In this document: positions 48,776 through 50,308 of the stretch, piece by piece
Numbering within the stretch: the stretch's first letter is position 1
Layout: the number at the start of each line of letters is the position of its first letter
Assembly: GCA_024762925.1 (NCBI GenBank)
Contig: JANTGM010000036.1
Coordinates: forward strand, 1-50,308
DNA from: Kofleriaceae bacterium
GTDB taxonomy: Bacteria > Myxococcota_A > Polyangia > Haliangiales > Haliangiaceae
Reading direction: 5' to 3'
DNA: 50,308 nucleotides
Notes under the pieces: model-generated
What the model saw: only the letters and a program-made list of their open reading frames with translations
What the model was told of the DNA's origin: nothing
Database searches by the model: none
Translations under genes and position numbers: made by a program

Positions 48776-50308
48776 ATGTCCTACCTGGTTCTAGCTCGCA
48801 AGTATCGTCCGCAAACCTTCTCTCAGGTCGTGGGGCAAGAGCATGTCACCCGAACTCTGTCCAATGCCTTTAGCCAAGACCGGGTGCACCACGCCTTCCT
48901 CTTTTGTGGGCCTCGTGGCTGCGGGAAAACCACGACTGCTCGATTGGTTGGCAAGGCGCTCAACTGTGAGCAAGGGCCAACACCAGAGCCATGCGGCACG
49001 TGTGATGCGTGCGTCAGTATTTCCGATGGCAGCGCAGTGGATTACTTCGAGATGGATGGCGCGTCAAATCGCGGCATCGATTCGATTCGAGATCTCACCG
49101 AGGCGGTTCGCTATCAGCCAGCGGTTCTACGCAAGAAGGTCTACGTCATCGATGAGGTGCACATGCTCACCACCGAGGCGTTTAACGCACTGTTGAAGAC
49201 GCTGGAGGAGCCGCCTCCCCACGTGACCTTTGTGATGGCAACAACCGAGCCACACAAAGTTCCCAACACGATTCTCTCGCGATGCCAGCGTTTTGATTTC
49301 AAGCTCGTGCCGAATGCGCGGCTTGGCGAGTACCTTCTCGACATCTTTCGAAAAGAAAAGATCTCTATTGATGATGGGTCGGTAAATCTCTTAGTTCGTG
49401 AGTCTGGTGGTTCCGTACGAGACGTTCTTTCTCTTTCCGATCAGATTATTTCTTACGTCGGATCGGAGGGTATCGAAGAGAGCAAGGTCGCCGAGGTGTT
49501 GGGCGTGGCCGATCGGGGCCTCACGCGAACTCTCGTTTCGGCTCTAGCTGCGGGCGATGCTCGAACCTGTCTAGAGGCGGTTGATGAAGCAACCGCTCGC
49601 GGCGTTGATGAAGTGCAGATTGCTCGCGCTGTCGTTCGATACCTGCGCGACCTGGCCGTAGCCAAAGTTGCACCCAACTCTGAAACACTCATTGACGGTT
49701 CGGCCGATGAGAGGGCACAAGTGATGGAGCAAGCAGCGTCCATGGATGCATCCCGTGTGCGACAGATGTTCGAGCGCATGCTTCGCACCTGCAACGACCT
49801 TGGTGAAGCGGAGCAGCCACGCCTTGTGCTCGATCTTGGACTCATTGAAGTCGCTGCCACCGAACCTGTGGTGCCCCTTGGTGATCTGCTTAGCCGGCTC
49901 ACGACGATGGAAGCTCGGCTTGCCCGAAGTGGAGCCAGCGGCGCGAGTGGTTCAGGCGCGGGTGGTGGCCCTCGAAGTGCCTCCTCATCAGCTGTGGCCA
50001 AGACACAAGCGAGCGCGCCCACGCAGGGTGCCAAGGCCGCTCACGAACCGTCTGCTCCTACGCGACCTGCGCCATCTGCTTCGACGCCGTCGGCTGCGGC
50101 CGCCTCGCCTGCGCCATCTGCTCCGACGCCGTCGGCTGTGGCCGCCTCGCCTGCGCCATCTGCTCCGACGCCGTCGGCTGTGGCCGTCTCGCCTGCGCCA
50201 TCTCCCACGCCGTCAGCTGGCGCGCCGGCCCCCGCTGCTGCGGCCGCCTCGCCTGGGCCATCTGCTCCGACGCCGCCAGCTGGTGAACCGGCCGCGTCTG
50301 CCCCCGAC
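48776..50308 (+). CDS. dnaX: DNA polymerase III subunits gamma and tau (partial)
   Basis: DnaX forms the motor of the clamp loader. The first 511 codons are in the window; the C-terminus is not. The AAA+ part has MSYLVLARKYRPQTF, Walker A GPRGCGKTTTARL, the zinc motif with three closely spaced cysteines (PCGTCDAC) after an earlier one (LNCEQG), Walker B VYVIDEVHML and the sensor TEPHKVPNTILSRCQRF. A long Pro/Ala/Ser linker with 42-bp repeats follows. No programmed frameshift site can be assessed in the visible part. ATG 48776 has no good ribosome-binding site. Confidence 0.95.
   Translation, partial: MSYLVLARKYRPQTFSQVVGQEHVTRTLSNAFSQDRVHHAFLFCGPRGCGKTTTARLVGKALNCEQGPTPEPCGTCDACVSISDGSAVDYFEMDGASNRGIDSIRDLTEAVRYQPAVLRKKVYVIDEVHMLTTEAFNALLKTLEEPPPHVTFVMATTEPHKVPNTILSRCQRFDFKLVPNARLGEYLLDIFRKEKISIDDGSVNLLVRESGGSVRDVLSLSDQIISYVGSEGIEESKVAEVLGVADRGLTRTLVSALAAGDARTCLEAVDEATARGVDEVQIARAVVRYLRDLAVAKVAPNSETLIDGSADERAQVMEQAASMDASRVRQMFERMLRTCNDLGEAEQPRLVLDLGLIEVAATEPVVPLGDLLSRLTTMEARLARSGASGASGSGAGGGPRSASSSAVAKTQASAPTQGAKAAHEPSAPTRPAPSASTPSAAAASPAPSAPTPSAVAASPAPSAPTPSAVAVSPAPSPTPSAGAPAPAAAAASPGPSAPTPPAGEPAASAPD
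50066..50230 (+). repeat. 42-bp tandem repeat in the dnaX linker
   Basis: Units at 50066-50107, 50108-50149 and 50150-50191 are nearly identical and encode PAPSAPTPSAVAAS; a shortened copy follows. They form the disordered linker between the clamp-loader core and the tau tail. Confidence 0.88.

Overview
The window looks like the replication-origin-proximal region of a Gram-negative bacterial chromosome of moderate GC content. The gene content points to the former Deltaproteobacteria (Myxococcota or Bradymonadota-like). The signs are a CdnL-type CarD regulator, a receiver-PATAN/DUF4388 protein, a Ser/Thr kinase with a zinc-ribbon head and a transmembrane segment, cysteine-module lipoproteins and a Pal-like OmpA lipoprotein. 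The lineage is an inference from these families; no 16S rRNA gene is present.

Layout. 1-1722 (-): response-regulator-like protein with a Glu in place of the phospho-Asp, running off the window. 1899-6587 (+): rsmG, bioF, a 983-bp gene-free interval holding three parS-like palindromes and an 85-bp direct repeat, then bioA-bioD. 6743-11244 (-): the conserved origin operon rpmH-rnpA-yidD-yidC-khpB-mnmE. 11245-18899 (+): dnaA, dnaN, recF, gyrB, with DnaA boxes on both sides of dnaA. A strong candidate unwinding element (DnaA box, CTA-trinucleotide run, T-tract) lies between dnaA and dnaN. parA-parB, which often follow rsmG, are not in the window although the parS-like sites are.

18955-24840: queC (-), cdnL (+) with a clear promoter, a long leader hairpin and a bidirectional terminator, pepA (-), a DUF72 gene (-), then tal-nudix-trmB (+) and a small startless-looking frame (-). 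24942-28804 (-): a compact envelope/repair operon pal-like, cpoB/ybgF, a small membrane protein, uvrB. 28898-30250 (+): an NtrC-family regulator. 30302-34966 (-): Ser/Thr kinase, HEAT-repeat protein, and a cysteine-module lipoprotein whose C-terminus resembles a metzincin that has lost its zinc site. 35059-35823 (+): outer-membrane barrel. 35901-45604 (-): selB, a secreted protein, an acyl-CoA synthetase and a 1384-residue zinc-ribbon/TPR protein.

45779-48510 is a translation cluster. serS is followed by four tRNA-Ser genes with anticodons TGA, GCT, GGA and CGA, which together read all six Ser codons. tRNA-Arg(ACG) sits directly before tadA, the deaminase that converts its A34 to inosine. A bacterial SRP RNA gene with a strong terminator and the start of dnaX close the window.

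Several proteins carry nearly identical in-frame DNA repeats (9, 18, 36 or 42 bp units), so repeat expansion in low-complexity linkers seems common in this genome. No CRISPR array, intact insertion sequence, prophage or known defence system was seen. The most unusual items are the parS-bearing gap inside the biotin genes, the duplicated origin signals around dnaA, the cdnL leader hairpin and the serS/tRNA-Ser and tRNA-Arg/tadA pairings.
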